DNA from: Marinibaculum sp040216765
GTDB taxonomy: Bacteria > Pseudomonadota > Alphaproteobacteria > Ferrovibrionales > Ferrovibrionaceae
DNA: 64,000 nucleotides
Direction: 5' to 3'
Assembly: GCA_040216765.1 (NCBI GenBank)
Contig: JAVJON010000045.1
Span: 62,001 to 126,000 of the forward strand
Positions 7,869 through 16,177 of this stretch are shown piece after piece. The number at the start of each line of letters is the position of its first letter. Position 1 is the stretch's first letter. Position numbers and translations under genes: made by a program. The notes below the pieces were generated by a model. The model saw only the letters and a list, made by a program, of their open reading frames with translations. It was not told the origin of the DNA and did no database searches.

Positions 7869-9440
7869 ATGATGCGCCTGACCCGGCACCTGCCATTGCT
7901 GTTGATACTTGGACTGGCCGCCGGTTGCGCCGCACAGCCGGGGGCCGGAGCGGCGCCGCCGGCGGACCGGGCCGGCAGCGCGGCGGCAAGCTTCGCCGCG
8001 GTGAAGGACAGCCCGGTTCGCCTGCGCATGTTCCTGCAGGCCTTCCCCAAGGGCGGCGACCTGCACAACCACCTGTCCGGCGCGGTCTATGCCGAGGACT
8101 TCGTGGACTGGGCGCTGGACAGAGGCACCTGCTTCGATCCCGCGACCCTCACGGCCAGCGCGCCGCCCTGCGATCCGAAGGCCGGCCGGCCGGCCCTGAA
8201 GCAGGCCATCGCGGACGGAAAGACCAGCCGCGACGCGGTGGTCGATGCCTGGTCGATGCGCAACTACGTCCCCGGCATCTCGGCGGCCTCCGGCCACCAG
8301 CAGTTCTTCCGCTCCTTCCCGCGCTTCGACGCCGCCGAGAGCGGGCGGCGCGGCGAGGCGCTGGCCGCGGCGGTCGGCTGGGCGGCCGGCGAGAACACGC
8401 TCTACCAGGAGCTGATGACCTCGCCGCAGATGTGGCCCGCCCAGGGCCTGGCGCAGCGGGTGGTGCCCGACGGCATCGGCGACGCGGATTTCGCCGCGCA
8501 GTACGAGGTCCTGATCGCCGCCGGCCTCGGCGACCTTGTCGGCAAGGCGCGCGCCCAGCTCGACCAGGCCGAGGCCGTGTTCCGCAGGGCCCATGGCTGC
8601 CCCGCCTCCGGCGCCCCGGCCTGCGACGTGACGATCCGCTATCTCGCCCAGGTGATCCGCACCCTGCCGCCGAAGCGGGTCTTCGCCCAGTCCCTGCTGG
8701 GCTTCCTGCTGGCACAGGCGGACCCGCGGGTGGTCGGCGTGAACCTGGTCGCGCCGGAGGATACCGACATCGTCCTGAAGACCTATTCCACCCAGATGCG
8801 CCAGCTCGGCTGGCTGGCGGAGAAGCTGGGGCCGGTGCCGGTCGCCCTGCATGCGGGCGAGCTGACCCTGGGCCTGGTGCCGCCGGAGGATCTGCGCTTC
8901 CACATCCGCGAGGCGATCGAGCTGGCCGGCGCACGCCGCATCGGCCATGGCGTCGACATCGCCTATGAAGACGATGCCGACGGCCTGCTGCGCCTGATGG
9001 CGTCGCGGCCGGTCGCCATCGAGATCCAGCTGACCAGCAACGAGGTGATCCTTGGTGTCGCGGGCAAGGACCATCCGTTCGAGACCTACCGCGCCTATGG
9101 CGTGCCGGTGACCCTGAACACCGACGATGCCGGGGTCAGCCGCAACGACCTGACCGACGAATACCAGAAGGCCGTGCAGACCTACGACCTGGGCTATGAC
9201 GATATCGTCCGCTTCTCCCGCAACGCGCTGACCTACAGCTTCCTGGCAGGCGAGAGCCTCTGGGCCGACCCGCGGGCCTTCACGGCCGTGCCGGCCTGCG
9301 CCGGGACCGTTCCAGGCGCCGCCGCGCCGCCGGCCGCCTGCGCCGCATTCCTGGCGTCCAGCGACAAGGCCGCATTGCAGTGGAAGCTGGAGGCGAAGCT
9401 GGCGGCGTTCGAGCAAACGGCCGCGGCGATGCGGCCATAG
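7869..9440 (+). CDS. Adenosine deaminase-family lipoprotein (ADGF-like)
   Basis: The 523-residue protein begins with a lipoprotein signal ending in the lipobox LAAGC (Cys near residue 20). All metal-binding and catalytic elements of the adenosine/AMP deaminase barrel are present: GGDLHNHLSG, ALHAGE, RIGHGVD and LNTDDAG. The long N-terminal part before the barrel resembles secreted ADGF-type deaminases rather than the shorter cytosolic Add. It would deaminate extracellular adenosine or a related purine, releasing ammonia. It follows the amine oxidase with a short spacer carrying GGGGGAG. Two tandem ATGs (7869, 7872) are both usable. The deaminase specificity is inferred from the fold, not proven. 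Confidence 0.85.
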   Translation: MMRLTRHLPLLLILGLAAGCAAQPGAGAAPPADRAGSAAASFAAVKDSPVRLRMFLQAFPKGGDLHNHLSGAVYAEDFVDWALDRGTCFDPATLTASAPPCDPKAGRPALKQAIADGKTSRDAVVDAWSMRNYVPGISAASGHQQFFRSFPRFDAAESGRRGEALAAAVGWAAGENTLYQELMTSPQMWPAQGLAQRVVPDGIGDADFAAQYEVLIAAGLGDLVGKARAQLDQAEAVFRRAHGCPASGAPACDVTIRYLAQVIRTLPPKRVFAQSLLGFLLAQADPRVVGVNLVAPEDTDIVLKTYSTQMRQLGWLAEKLGPVPVALHAGELTLGLVPPEDLRFHIREAIELAGARRIGHGVDIAYEDDADGLLRLMASRPVAIEIQLTSNEVILGVAGKDHPFETYRAYGVPVTLNTDDAGVSRNDLTDEYQKAVQTYDLGYDDIVRFSRNALTYSFLAGESLWADPRAFTAVPACAGTVPGAAAPPAACAAFLASSDKAALQWKLEAKLAAFEQTAAAMRP

Positions 9441-9575
9441 GCGCCGCCGAAGCTGGCCCATCGACAGTCGCGGAAGGCATCTGCGCCGCAATAGAAGCAC
9501 GTCACCCATCCGCTGACCGGCCTGCTGTCCGGTGCCGGTTCGGAGCAGTCGGAAGCACTGTCCGGAATTCTCGTC

Positions 9576-9598
9576 ATGCGCGGACTTGTTCCGCGCAT
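9576..9598. repeat. Palindromic repeat element
   Basis: A perfect 9-bp inverted repeat (ATGCGCGGA and TCCGCGCAT) flanks a 5-base loop, inside the string CGTCATGCGCGGACTTGTTC. The arrangement GTCATxCxxGG-CTTG-xCCxxGxATCCA is the common layout of the dispersed alphaproteobacterial repeats also seen at 15871-15914. Confidence 0.6.
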
Positions 9599-9800
9599 CC
9601 ATGGCGCCACCGCTCAATGAAATGCGGACTTGCCGGCGACATCGAGAGCGACGTGCGCAGCGATGCGACCTGTCCACCATGTCCCCGAACGGGCGTCTAC
9701 CATCTCGCCGGAGCGAGAAGGCGAGCCCGCCGGTCCAAACGGAAGCCGGGCCCAGCAGGCGCGGAATGAGCCGGAAGCCGTTGGGCCATGGCACCATGGA

Positions 9801-9821
9801 CTCGCGGGCCAAGCCCGCGAG
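9801..9821. repeat. Palindrome CTCGCGGGC-CAA-GCCCGCGAG
   Basis: Perfect 9-bp arms (9801-9809 and 9813-9821) with a 3-base loop, followed by TGACGCATTTTGG. It could form a stable hairpin in RNA on either strand. It is probably another dispersed repeat; on the plus strand a short T-run follows, so weak termination activity is possible. Confidence 0.45.
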
Positions 9822-10130
9822 TGACGCATTTTGGGGAGCAGGCTGCGCCAAGTCGCATTGCAGCCGACCTGAACCGGATAACCGCGGCACGCGCCCACGG
9901 GCGACGGCATTGAAGGGCCAGTCCCAGACATCGTCGCCTCCGCGATACAGATTGACAAGCGCAGCCGGCAGGCCTAGCAAGCCGCCCACGGGTCGAAGGT
10001 CCCGGCCGCTCGCTGGCCCTGCCATGGTGAAACCTTCCGTTTCGATCCCTGTCGACGATCCCCACGGCCGCGGGCCGATGGCAATGCGAGCGCCCACCGA
10101 CAGCCACGCGGCAAGCTGTGGACCTTCGTC

Positions 10131-11546
10131 ATGACCGGATCGCCTCCCGCGCCGCCCGCGCGCCTTTCGGGCGGGCGCCTGCCTGCCAACCGCTTCCTCG
10201 TCCAGCCGCTGCCGCTGCTGTTCGCCGTCACCGCCGGCCCGGTGGTGCTTGTGATGGTGGTGAACGGGCTGCATGCCCTGGTCGATGCCTGGTTCCTGGG
10301 CCGCTATGTCGGTGCTGCGGCGCTGACCGCCGTCACCCTGATGTTCCCCGCCTACATGGTCCTGGTGGCGCTCAGCATGGGCCTGGCCGCCGGCTTCGGC
10401 AGCATCTTCGCCCGCCGGCTGGGCGCCGGCGACCGCGACGGCGCCGGCCATGGCTATGCCCAGGCGCTGGGCCTGGCCCTGGCGGTCTGCCTCCTGCTGA
10501 TCCTGGCCTTCCAGGCCGGCGGGGCGGCGCTGGCCTTGTGGTTTGCCGATGGCGATGCCGGCCTGGCGGCGATGGGCCGCTCCTGGCTGGGCATCCTGGT
10601 GCTGGGCGCGCCGCTCGGCTTCCTGCTGGCGATCAACGTCAACGCCCTGCGCAGCGAAGGGCTGCTGCGCGCGATGACCGCGGTGACCCTGCTGTCGGCG
10701 GCGCTGAACATCGGCTTCGACTGGCTGTTCGTGGCACGGCTCGGCTGGGGGGTGCCAGGCTCGGCCTGGGCCACCGTGCTGGCGCAGGCGCTGGCGGTGC
10801 TGGCGATCGCCGGCATCCGGCTGCGCCGGGGCTCCGCGATGCTGCTGCGGCGCGGGCATTGGCGCCCGGACCGGCGCCGCTGGGGCGAGATGCTGGCCCT
10901 CGGGGCGCCGACCAGCCTGGGCTATATCGGCCTGTCCCTGACCGCCGCGGCGACCCTTTACGCGCTGCAGCTCTGGGGCGGCGACTATCCGACCCTGTCG
11001 GCCGCCTTCGGCATCGTCACCCGGATCCTGACCTTCGCCTTCATGCCGCTGATCGGCTTCGGCCTCGCCTTCCAGACGATCCTGGGCAACAACTATGGCG
11101 GCGGCGCCTGGGCGCGCAGCAACACCGCGCTGGTCATCGCCATCGCCTGCGCCACCGGGTATTGCGCCGCCGTGCAGGCCGGCCTGGCCGGCTTCGCGCC
11201 GGCGATCGGCGCGGTCTTCGTCGACGACCCGGCGGTGCAGCAGGCTGTCGCGCGGATCCTGCCGCTGAACACCGCCGCGCTCGTGCTGTTCGGGCCGCTG
11301 ATGATGATCGGCGCCTATTTCCAGGCGATCGGCGATGCCGGGCGCGCCGCGATCCTCGGCCTGTCGCGGACCTATGCCTTCTCGCTCCCGCTGATCTTCG
11401 CCCTGCCGCTGGCGTTGGGCGAGCCCGGCATCTGGCTCGCCGGCCCGGTGGCGGAAGGGCTGGTCCTGCTGCTCACGATCGCCGTGCTGACGGCGCGGGC
11501 GCGGTCCAGCGGCAAGCGCTGGGGGATGCTGGAGGGGGTGGGGTGA
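10131..11546 (+). CDS. MATE family efflux transporter
   Basis: The 471-residue protein has about twelve hydrophobic segments. The MATE first-helix and loop signatures are visible: PLPLLFAVTAGPVVLVMVVNG, VDAWFLGRYVG, and GLAAGFGSIFARRLGAGD. It would export organic cations or other toxic compounds by cation antiport. The ATG at 10131 gives a normal-length protein, although no strong ribosome site is visible upstream. It ends only 7 bases before the convergent toxin-antitoxin pair. It differs clearly in sequence from the MATE protein at 1310-2707, so the two are not a recent duplication. Confidence 0.88.
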   Translation: MTGSPPAPPARLSGGRLPANRFLVQPLPLLFAVTAGPVVLVMVVNGLHALVDAWFLGRYVGAAALTAVTLMFPAYMVLVALSMGLAAGFGSIFARRLGAGDRDGAGHGYAQALGLALAVCLLLILAFQAGGAALALWFADGDAGLAAMGRSWLGILVLGAPLGFLLAINVNALRSEGLLRAMTAVTLLSAALNIGFDWLFVARLGWGVPGSAWATVLAQALAVLAIAGIRLRRGSAMLLRRGHWRPDRRRWGEMLALGAPTSLGYIGLSLTAAATLYALQLWGGDYPTLSAAFGIVTRILTFAFMPLIGFGLAFQTILGNNYGGGAWARSNTALVIAIACATGYCAAVQAGLAGFAPAIGAVFVDDPAVQQAVARILPLNTAALVLFGPLMMIGAYFQAIGDAGRAAILGLSRTYAFSLPLIFALPLALGEPGIWLAGPVAEGLVLLLTIAVLTARARSSGKRWGMLEGVG

Positions 11547-11553
11547 ACCTGTC

Positions 11554-11931
11554 CTACGTGCCCTGCGAGGGCGCCGGCAGCTTCATTTCCAGCTGAATGC
11601 GGTCGTAGCGGACGCGCGGCACCAGGCTGCCACGCGGCCCCGCCGCCAGTTCGACGAGGCCGTATTGCGCCATTCCATGCAGGGTCCGCGACAGGTTGGA
11701 CTTCGCCCGCCCGGAGAGTGCCGCCAGTGCGGTCAGGGAGGCGGGGCGCTCCCGCGCAATCGTTTCCAGCAACTCCCGGTTGCGAAGCGACAGCAGCTTG
11801 GCGAAGCTTTCCATCGACGTGAACCAGATCGTCGGGTCCCGCGGCCCGGCCTTCACGTCCCCCCGCGCGATGGCCAGGGTCCGCGCCTTCATCTCCTCAT
11901 AGCTGGCGATTCCAACCCGCAAGACAGCCAC
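11554..11931 (-). CDS. TumA-like antitoxin, HVO_A0114-family winged-helix DNA-binding protein
   Basis: The 125-residue protein carries a helix-turn-helix region (LLSLRNRELLETIAR, then ALAALSGRAKSNLSRTLHGM and YGLVEL), the signature of the HVO_A0114 family of small regulators paired with TumE-type toxins. It starts with GTG, whose first base is shared with the TAG stop of the upstream toxin gene (TAGTG), a strong sign of translational coupling. As the DNA-binding partner it would neutralise the toxin and bind the palindrome at 12304-12330. The family assignment is from pattern recognition, and the toxin-antitoxin role from pairing. Confidence 0.75.
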   Translation of the reverse strand: MAVLRVGIASYEEMKARTLAIARGDVKAGPRDPTIWFTSMESFAKLLSLRNRELLETIARERPASLTALAALSGRAKSNLSRTLHGMAQYGLVELAAGPRGSLVPRVRYDRIQLEMKLPAPSQGT

Positions 11932-12299
11932 TACAACACTCCTTTCTCACGCAACACCGCATCGACCTCGGCCCAGAAGTCTTCCAGCAAAGCCGTTGCA
12001 TCGCGATAGGCATAGGGCTGCAGGCTGCGCAGCCTGTGCCTATGGTCGTGGGCCGACGGCACTGCCCGGCCTGGACCGCGACCTGCGGCGACCGGATGGG
12101 CATTGTCGAACCCGATGAGGCGCCGACCCTCCGCATCGTGCAGTGTGAGGGCGTATCGCAGCCCATGTGGACGCGCTGCGCTGACCTCGACCTTGCGGAT
12201 CTCGAATTTCACCCGGTAATGCCCGGCTTCATCGACGAAGAAGGTCTGGCCATCCAGGTCCAACAGGATATCCAGGCCGGGGTCGCGTGGCCGCTTCAT
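11931..12299 (-). CDS. TumE-like toxin (DUF6516 family)
   Basis: The 122-residue protein reads as a DUF6516/TumE-type protein: DILLDLDGQTFFVDEAGHYRVKFE opens it, RYALTLHDAEGRRLIGFDNAH lies in the centre, and HDHRHRLRSLQPYAY precedes a C-terminal helix with DFWAEVDAVLREKG. The order toxin then antitoxin, with a one-base overlap, matches TumE-TumA pairs. The ATG lies only 5 bases from a perfect palindrome and has no Shine-Dalgarno sequence, so the transcript may be leaderless or nearly so. The pair sits just downstream of livF on the same strand, in a locally AT-rich spot. The toxic mechanism is not deducible. Confidence 0.75.
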   Translation of the reverse strand: MKRPRDPGLDILLDLDGQTFFVDEAGHYRVKFEIRKVEVSAARPHGLRYALTLHDAEGRRLIGFDNAHPVAAGRGPGRAVPSAHDHRHRLRSLQPYAYRDATALLEDFWAEVDAVLREKGVL

Positions 12300-12303
12300 A
12301 TAT

Positions 12304-12330
12304 AAAGGTTATCATTAAATGATAACCTTT
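12304..12330. promoter_or_regulatory. Perfect 27-bp palindrome, likely toxin-antitoxin operator
   Basis: AAAGGTTATCATT (12304-12316), one central base, then AATGATAACCTTT (12318-12330): 13-bp perfect arms. It ends 5 bases before the toxin ATG. In a 70% GC segment it is strikingly AT-rich. On the minus strand it contains TGATAA, which is 17 bases from a TTGCTT, so it could overlap the promoter. Autoregulation by the antitoxin or the toxin-antitoxin complex is the natural reading. A secondary role as a hairpin behind livF is possible. Confidence 0.75.
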
Positions 12331-12343
12331 CAAGCAATCCGGG

Positions 12344-13078
12344 CTACAGCCCCAGATAGGCCTGCCGCACGCCGGGATCGTCGGCCAGTTCCGCGCTGCT
12401 GCCCGCCAGCACGACCCGGCCATTTTCCAGTACATAGGCGCGGCTGGAGAGCTTGAGGGAGGCGGAGACGTTCTGTTCCACCAGGACGATCGACAGGCCT
12501 TCGCCGTGCAGGGTGCGGATGATGCGGAAGACGTCGGCGACGATGGTCGGCGCCAGGCCCAGCGAGGGCTCGTCGAACAGGATCAGCTCCGGCCGGCCCA
12601 TCAGGCAGCGGCCGATCGCGAGCATCTGCTGCTCGCCGCCCGACAGGGTGCCGGCGGCCTGGTGGCGGCGCTCGGCCAGGCGGGGAAACAGCTCCAGCGC
12701 ATGGGCCAGGCTGTCCTTCGCCGCAGCGCGGGCGCGCGGGATCATCGCGCCGAGCTGCAGGTTCTCCAGCACCGTCAGGGAGGGGAAGATCTGCCTTCCC
12801 TCGGCCACCTGGCCGATGCCGGCATCGCAGACCCGGTGGCTGGGCCAGCCGGCCAGGTCCTGGCCGCGCCAGACCACCCGGCCGCCGGCCGGCTTCTGCA
12901 TGCCGGCGATGGCGCGGATCAGCGAGGTCTTGCCGGCGCCATTGGCGCCGACCACGGCGACGATCTCGCGGTCCGCCACCGACAGGCTGACCCCGTCCAG
13001 CGCCTGGGCATCGCCATAGAACAGCGAGAGGTTCTCGACCTCCAGGATGGCGGCGGAGGCCTGTTTCGGCGGGGCCAT
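12344..13078 (-). CDS. livF: Branched-chain amino acid type ABC transporter ATPase LivF
   Basis: The 244-residue cytoplasmic ATPase has the Walker A GANGAGKTS, the signature LSGGEQQMLAIGRCL and the Walker B LILFDEPSLGLAP, and ends with the AYLGL tail typical of LivF. It energises uptake together with LivG. The ATG at 13078 overlaps the TGA of livG by one base and is preceded by GAGGAGG, so the 10-codon upstream extension is unlikely. It is the last liv gene; the toxin-antitoxin pair follows. Confidence 0.93.
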   Translation of the reverse strand: MAPPKQASAAILEVENLSLFYGDAQALDGVSLSVADREIVAVVGANGAGKTSLIRAIAGMQKPAGGRVVWRGQDLAGWPSHRVCDAGIGQVAEGRQIFPSLTVLENLQLGAMIPRARAAAKDSLAHALELFPRLAERRHQAAGTLSGGEQQMLAIGRCLMGRPELILFDEPSLGLAPTIVADVFRIIRTLHGEGLSIVLVEQNVSASLKLSSRAYVLENGRVVLAGSSAELADDPGVRQAYLGL

Positions 13079-13821
13079 CAGTACGCGGCCTCCTCGCCCA
13101 GATAGCATTCCAGCACGGCGGGATCGCGGGTCACCTGCGCCGGGGTGCCGCGGGCGATCAGGCGGCCGGAATTCACCACCACCACCTCGCCCGACAGCGA
13201 CATCACCGCGCGCATGACATGCTCGATCAGCAGCACGGTGATCCCGGTCTCGGCATTCAGGCGGCGCACCACGCCGACCATCAGGTCGATCTCCGCCGGG
13301 CGCAGGCCGGCCATCACCTCGTCCAGCAGCAGCAGGCGCGGGCCGGTGGCCAGCGCGCGGGCGACCTCCAGCCGCTTGCGCTCCGGCAGGGTCAGGCTGC
13401 CGGCCGGCCGGTCGCGCTGGCCGTCCAGGCCGAGCAGGTCCAGCAGGTAGCGGGCATGGCCGCTTGCATCGGCGACCGCGCGATGGCGGCGCAGGGCGCC
13501 CACCACGACATTGTCCAGCACGGAAAGCTTCGCGAAGGGCCGCACGATCTGGAAGGTGCGGCCGATCCCGGCATGGCAGACCTGGTCGGGCCGCAGGCCG
13601 TTCAGCGGCCGGCCGGCGAAGGCGATGCGGCCCGCGTCCGGCGCCAGGACGCCGGCGATCAGGTTGAAGATCGTCGTCTTGCCCGCGCCGTTCGGGCCGA
13701 TCAGGGCGGAGATCGCGCCCTCCGCCACGGCGAAGGAGACCGCGTCCACCGCCTTCAGCCCCTTGAAGGACCGGCTGACCCCGTCCAGCTCCAGCAGCGG
13801 TGCGGCCGTCCTGCCGGTCAT
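13078..13821 (-). CDS. livG: Branched-chain amino acid type ABC transporter ATPase LivG
   Basis: The 247-residue ATPase shows GPNGAGKTTIFNLIAG (Walker A), LTLPERKRLEVARAL (the divergent signature usual for LivG) and LLLLDEVMAGLRP (Walker B, with the LivG-type MAGL). It pairs with LivF at the membrane. The start overlaps the livM stop by four bases (ATGA) and the stop overlaps the livF start, so the three are translationally coupled. Confidence 0.93.
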   Translation of the reverse strand: MTGRTAAPLLELDGVSRSFKGLKAVDAVSFAVAEGAISALIGPNGAGKTTIFNLIAGVLAPDAGRIAFAGRPLNGLRPDQVCHAGIGRTFQIVRPFAKLSVLDNVVVGALRRHRAVADASGHARYLLDLLGLDGQRDRPAGSLTLPERKRLEVARALATGPRLLLLDEVMAGLRPAEIDLMVGVVRRLNAETGITVLLIEHVMRAVMSLSGEVVVVNSGRLIARGTPAQVTRDPAVLECYLGEEAAY

Positions 13822-14822
13822 CGGCCCGGCCCCCGCGCCAGGCCCAGGGCGCCGGCCAGCATCGGCCAGATGCCGCCGGGCAGGTACTTGATGATCAGGA
13901 TCAGCACCAGGGCATAGACCAGCTGCTTGACGCCGACCGGGCTCCAGCCCGTCGCCTCCAGCAGCACGGTCAGCCCCTCGCCCAGGACGCCGAGCACCAC
14001 CGCGCCGACCAGCGGGCCGATGACGGTGCCCAGGCCGCCGACGATCGGCGCCAGGATGATCTCGATGGAGCGGTGGATGCCGAACAGGTCCGACGGGAAC
14101 AGGTTGTTGTAGTAGAAGGCGAGCACCACGCCGCCCACCGCCGCCATCGCGCCCGACAGCACCACGGCGAACATCTTCGACCAGAACAGGTTGACGCCCA
14201 GGGTCTGGGCCGCGACCTCGTCCTCCCGCACCGCCAGCAGGTAATAGCCGATGCGCGAGCGCCGCAGGACCGCCGCCAGCAGCAGCGAGCCCGCCATCAG
14301 CGCCAGGAAGACATAGTAGAACATCACCGGCGCGCCGCGCAGGGTCCAGAGGTCGCTGTCGGCCCGGTTCTCCACCGGCAGGAACAGCCCCTGGGTGGCG
14401 CCCAGCCAGTCGATATGGGCGAACAGGATGCGGGTGAACTCCGCGAAGGCGATGGTCAGCAGGGCGAAATAGACCCCGCCGATGCGGAAGCGGAAGGCCA
14501 GCGCGCCGATGATCCCCGCCGCCAGCCCGCCGATCGCGATGGCCGCGAGCACGCCGAACAGCGGCGGCACCCGGAAATGCACGAAGAGCGCGGCGGCGGC
14601 ATAGGCGCCCAGCCCGACATAGAGCGCATGGCCCAGGCTGAGCTGACCCGCAAAGCCCATGCAGATGTTCCAGCTCTGCCCGACATAGGCGAAGTAGAGG
14701 ATGATCAGCAGGACCGACAGGATATAGCCGTCCACCAGGAAGGGCGCGGCGAGCAGGACGAGCCCCAGGATCGCCAGCGCCGCCAGGTCGCGCCTGCCCA
14801 GACCCCCGATAGCTGCCATCAT
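13818..14822 (-). CDS. livM: Branched-chain amino acid type ABC transporter permease LivM
   Basis: The 334-residue integral membrane protein has the LivM hallmarks: WNICMGFAGQLSLGHALYVGLGAY near the N-terminus, YYLLAVREDEVAAQTLGVN in the coupling helix and the EIILAPIVGGLGTVIGPLVGA segment. It forms the channel with LivH. Two adjacent ATGs (14822, 14819) are possible. Only 10 bases separate it from livH. Confidence 0.92.
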   Translation of the reverse strand: MMAAIGGLGRRDLAALAILGLVLLAAPFLVDGYILSVLLIILYFAYVGQSWNICMGFAGQLSLGHALYVGLGAYAAAALFVHFRVPPLFGVLAAIAIGGLAAGIIGALAFRFRIGGVYFALLTIAFAEFTRILFAHIDWLGATQGLFLPVENRADSDLWTLRGAPVMFYYVFLALMAGSLLLAAVLRRSRIGYYLLAVREDEVAAQTLGVNLFWSKMFAVVLSGAMAAVGGVVLAFYYNNLFPSDLFGIHRSIEIILAPIVGGLGTVIGPLVGAVVLGVLGEGLTVLLEATGWSPVGVKQLVYALVLILIIKYLPGGIWPMLAGALGLARGPGR

Positions 14823-14832
14823 GCGCCTGCCA

Positions 14833-15708
14833 TCAGCCGGTCGCCCCGCGGCCCAGCAGGCCCTGCGGCCGGAGGATCAGCACTAGGATCAGCAGCGCGA
14901 AGCTGAGCATGGATTTCAGCGAGGGCGAGATCAGCAGGCCGGCCATCGCCTCCGACATGCCGATCAGCACGCCGCCCAGCAGCGCGCCGGTCATGCTGCC
15001 CAGCCCGCCGACGATGACGATGATGAAGGCCAGCAGGGTCAGCTCCGGGCCCATGATCGGCGTGGCATCCACGATCAGCGCCAGCAGGCAGCCGGCCACG
15101 CCGACCGTCGCCGCGCCGATGCCGAAGGTCAGGGCATAGAGGTGCGGCACGTTCAGGCCCACCACGCCGGCACCGGTCAGGTTGTCGGCACAGGCGCGGA
15201 TCGCCCGGCCGGTGGCCGAGAAGCGGAAGAAGGCGAGCAGCAGCCCGGCGACCGCGATGCTGACCGCACCGGCGATCAGCTTGGTCTTGTCGACGATCAC
15301 CGCGCCCACCGCATAACTGTCGAAGGAATAGTCGGTCAGGATGCCATGCGCCTCCGGCCCGAACACGATCAGCATGAAGTTGGTCAGCGCCACGGCAACG
15401 GCCAGCAGCAGGATGAACTGCTCATGCTCCGGCCGTTCGACGAAGGGCGCCACCAGGTCGCGCTGCAGGCGGTAGCCGCCGAGGAACATCGCGGCGGCGA
15501 CCAGCGGCGTCGCCAGCAGCGGGTCGATGCCGCCCTCCTGGAAGGCGACGACAGCGGCGAACATCGCCAGCACGGTCATCTCGCCATGGGCGAAGTTGAC
15601 GATGCGGGTGACCCCGAAGATCACCGACAGCCCCAGCGCCATCAGCGCATAGACCAGCCCGATCAGCAGGCCGCCGACCACGACGTTCGCGACAAGGTCG
15701 AGGGTCAT
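14833..15708 (-). CDS. livH: Branched-chain amino acid type ABC transporter permease LivH
   Basis: The 291-residue permease has VANVVVGGLLIGLVYALMAL at its start, GVTRIVNFAHGEMTVLAMF in the first loop and FIIVIVGGLGSMTGALLGG late in the protein, all characteristic of LivH. It forms the inner-membrane channel with LivM. A 469-base gap containing tandem repeats separates it from the substrate-binding protein gene upstream, so it may need a processed or internal transcript. Confidence 0.92.
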   Translation of the reverse strand: MTLDLVANVVVGGLLIGLVYALMALGLSVIFGVTRIVNFAHGEMTVLAMFAAVVAFQEGGIDPLLATPLVAAAMFLGGYRLQRDLVAPFVERPEHEQFILLLAVAVALTNFMLIVFGPEAHGILTDYSFDSYAVGAVIVDKTKLIAGAVSIAVAGLLLAFFRFSATGRAIRACADNLTGAGVVGLNVPHLYALTFGIGAATVGVAGCLLALIVDATPIMGPELTLLAFIIVIVGGLGSMTGALLGGVLIGMSEAMAGLLISPSLKSMLSFALLILVLILRPQGLLGRGATG

Positions 15709-16177
15709 TCCGAGGTCATCCGTTCGCTACCGTATCGCGCCAGGCCATCCCGCAATCCGCGCGGCGCGGCAGGGCGGGCGGAATGGATCCCCGGCTCGGG
15801 GGCCGAGGATGACGGCGGCGGGGGCGGCAGGGCGCGCGCGGGCGCCGGAAGCAGCGGCACAAGACGGCCCGTCATTCCAGGGCTTGACCCTGGAACCCAT
15901 TCCGCAAACCGCGCAGCGCTGCACCGCAGCCGGAATGGATCCCCGGCTCGGGGGCCGGGGATGACGGCGGCGGGGGCGGCAGGGCGGGCGCGCGCGGGCG
16001 CCGGAAGCAGCGGCACAAAACGGCCCGTCATTCCAGGGCTTGACCCTGGAATCCATTCCGCAAACCGCGCAGCGTTGCACCCCCGCCGGAATGGATCCCC
16101 GGCTCGGGGGCCGAGGATGACGGCGGAGAGTGGCGTCACCACGCGGCCGGCGAATGCTGCGACCGCAACCCATAACC
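15709..16177. other. 469-base gap inside the liv operon, filled with repeats
   Basis: No convincing gene lies here. Most of the gap is the tandem repeat at 15781-16128. The remainder is a short lead into livH and a short tail after the substrate-binding protein gene. The repeats can form hairpins, so they could separate the high expression of the binding protein from the lower expression of the permease genes. Confidence 0.7.
15781..16128. repeat. Tandem repeat, 152-156-bp period, of palindromic units
   Basis: The string GAATGGATCCCCGGCTCGGG begins at 15781, 15933 and 16089, with a 152-base and then a 156-base spacing. The 4-base difference is an indel in the GC-rich linker. Between copies lies GTCATTCCAGGGCTTGACCC with its complementary TGGAA arm. 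Each unit contains two hairpins: CCCCGGC...GCCGxGGATGACGG, and CCAGGG-CTTGA-CCCTGG. Copies differ at only a few bases, so the duplication is recent. Both arms match the dispersed elements at 22058-22152 and 50016-50050. Confidence 0.9.

Larger units (their letters stand above)
9441..10130. other. 690-base gene-free gap with dispersed palindromes
   Basis: Several open frames cross this stretch on both strands, but none has a ribosome site or a recognisable product, and they contradict each other. What it does hold is a set of short inverted repeats: 9576-9598, 9703-9718 (TCTCGC, CGGA loop, GCGAGA) and 9801-9821. These belong to the same general type as the palindromes elsewhere in the window. 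No tRNA or known RNA motif was recognised. Confidence 0.6.

Noticed and set aside
9614..9958. A minus-strand frame containing SGEMVDARSG, reminiscent of frames read from RNA genes
   Set aside because: No cloverleaf could be folded by eye and the surrounding sequence consists of dispersed palindromes.
7722..10859. A 1045-codon minus-strand frame
   Set aside because: It lies opposite the deaminase and MATE genes, is rich in Gln, Gly, Arg and Ala as antisense high-GC frames are, and has no domain.
15781..16128. The tandem repeat as a CRISPR array
   Set aside because: Units are about 156 bp, nearly identical along their whole length, with no unique spacers and no cas genes.
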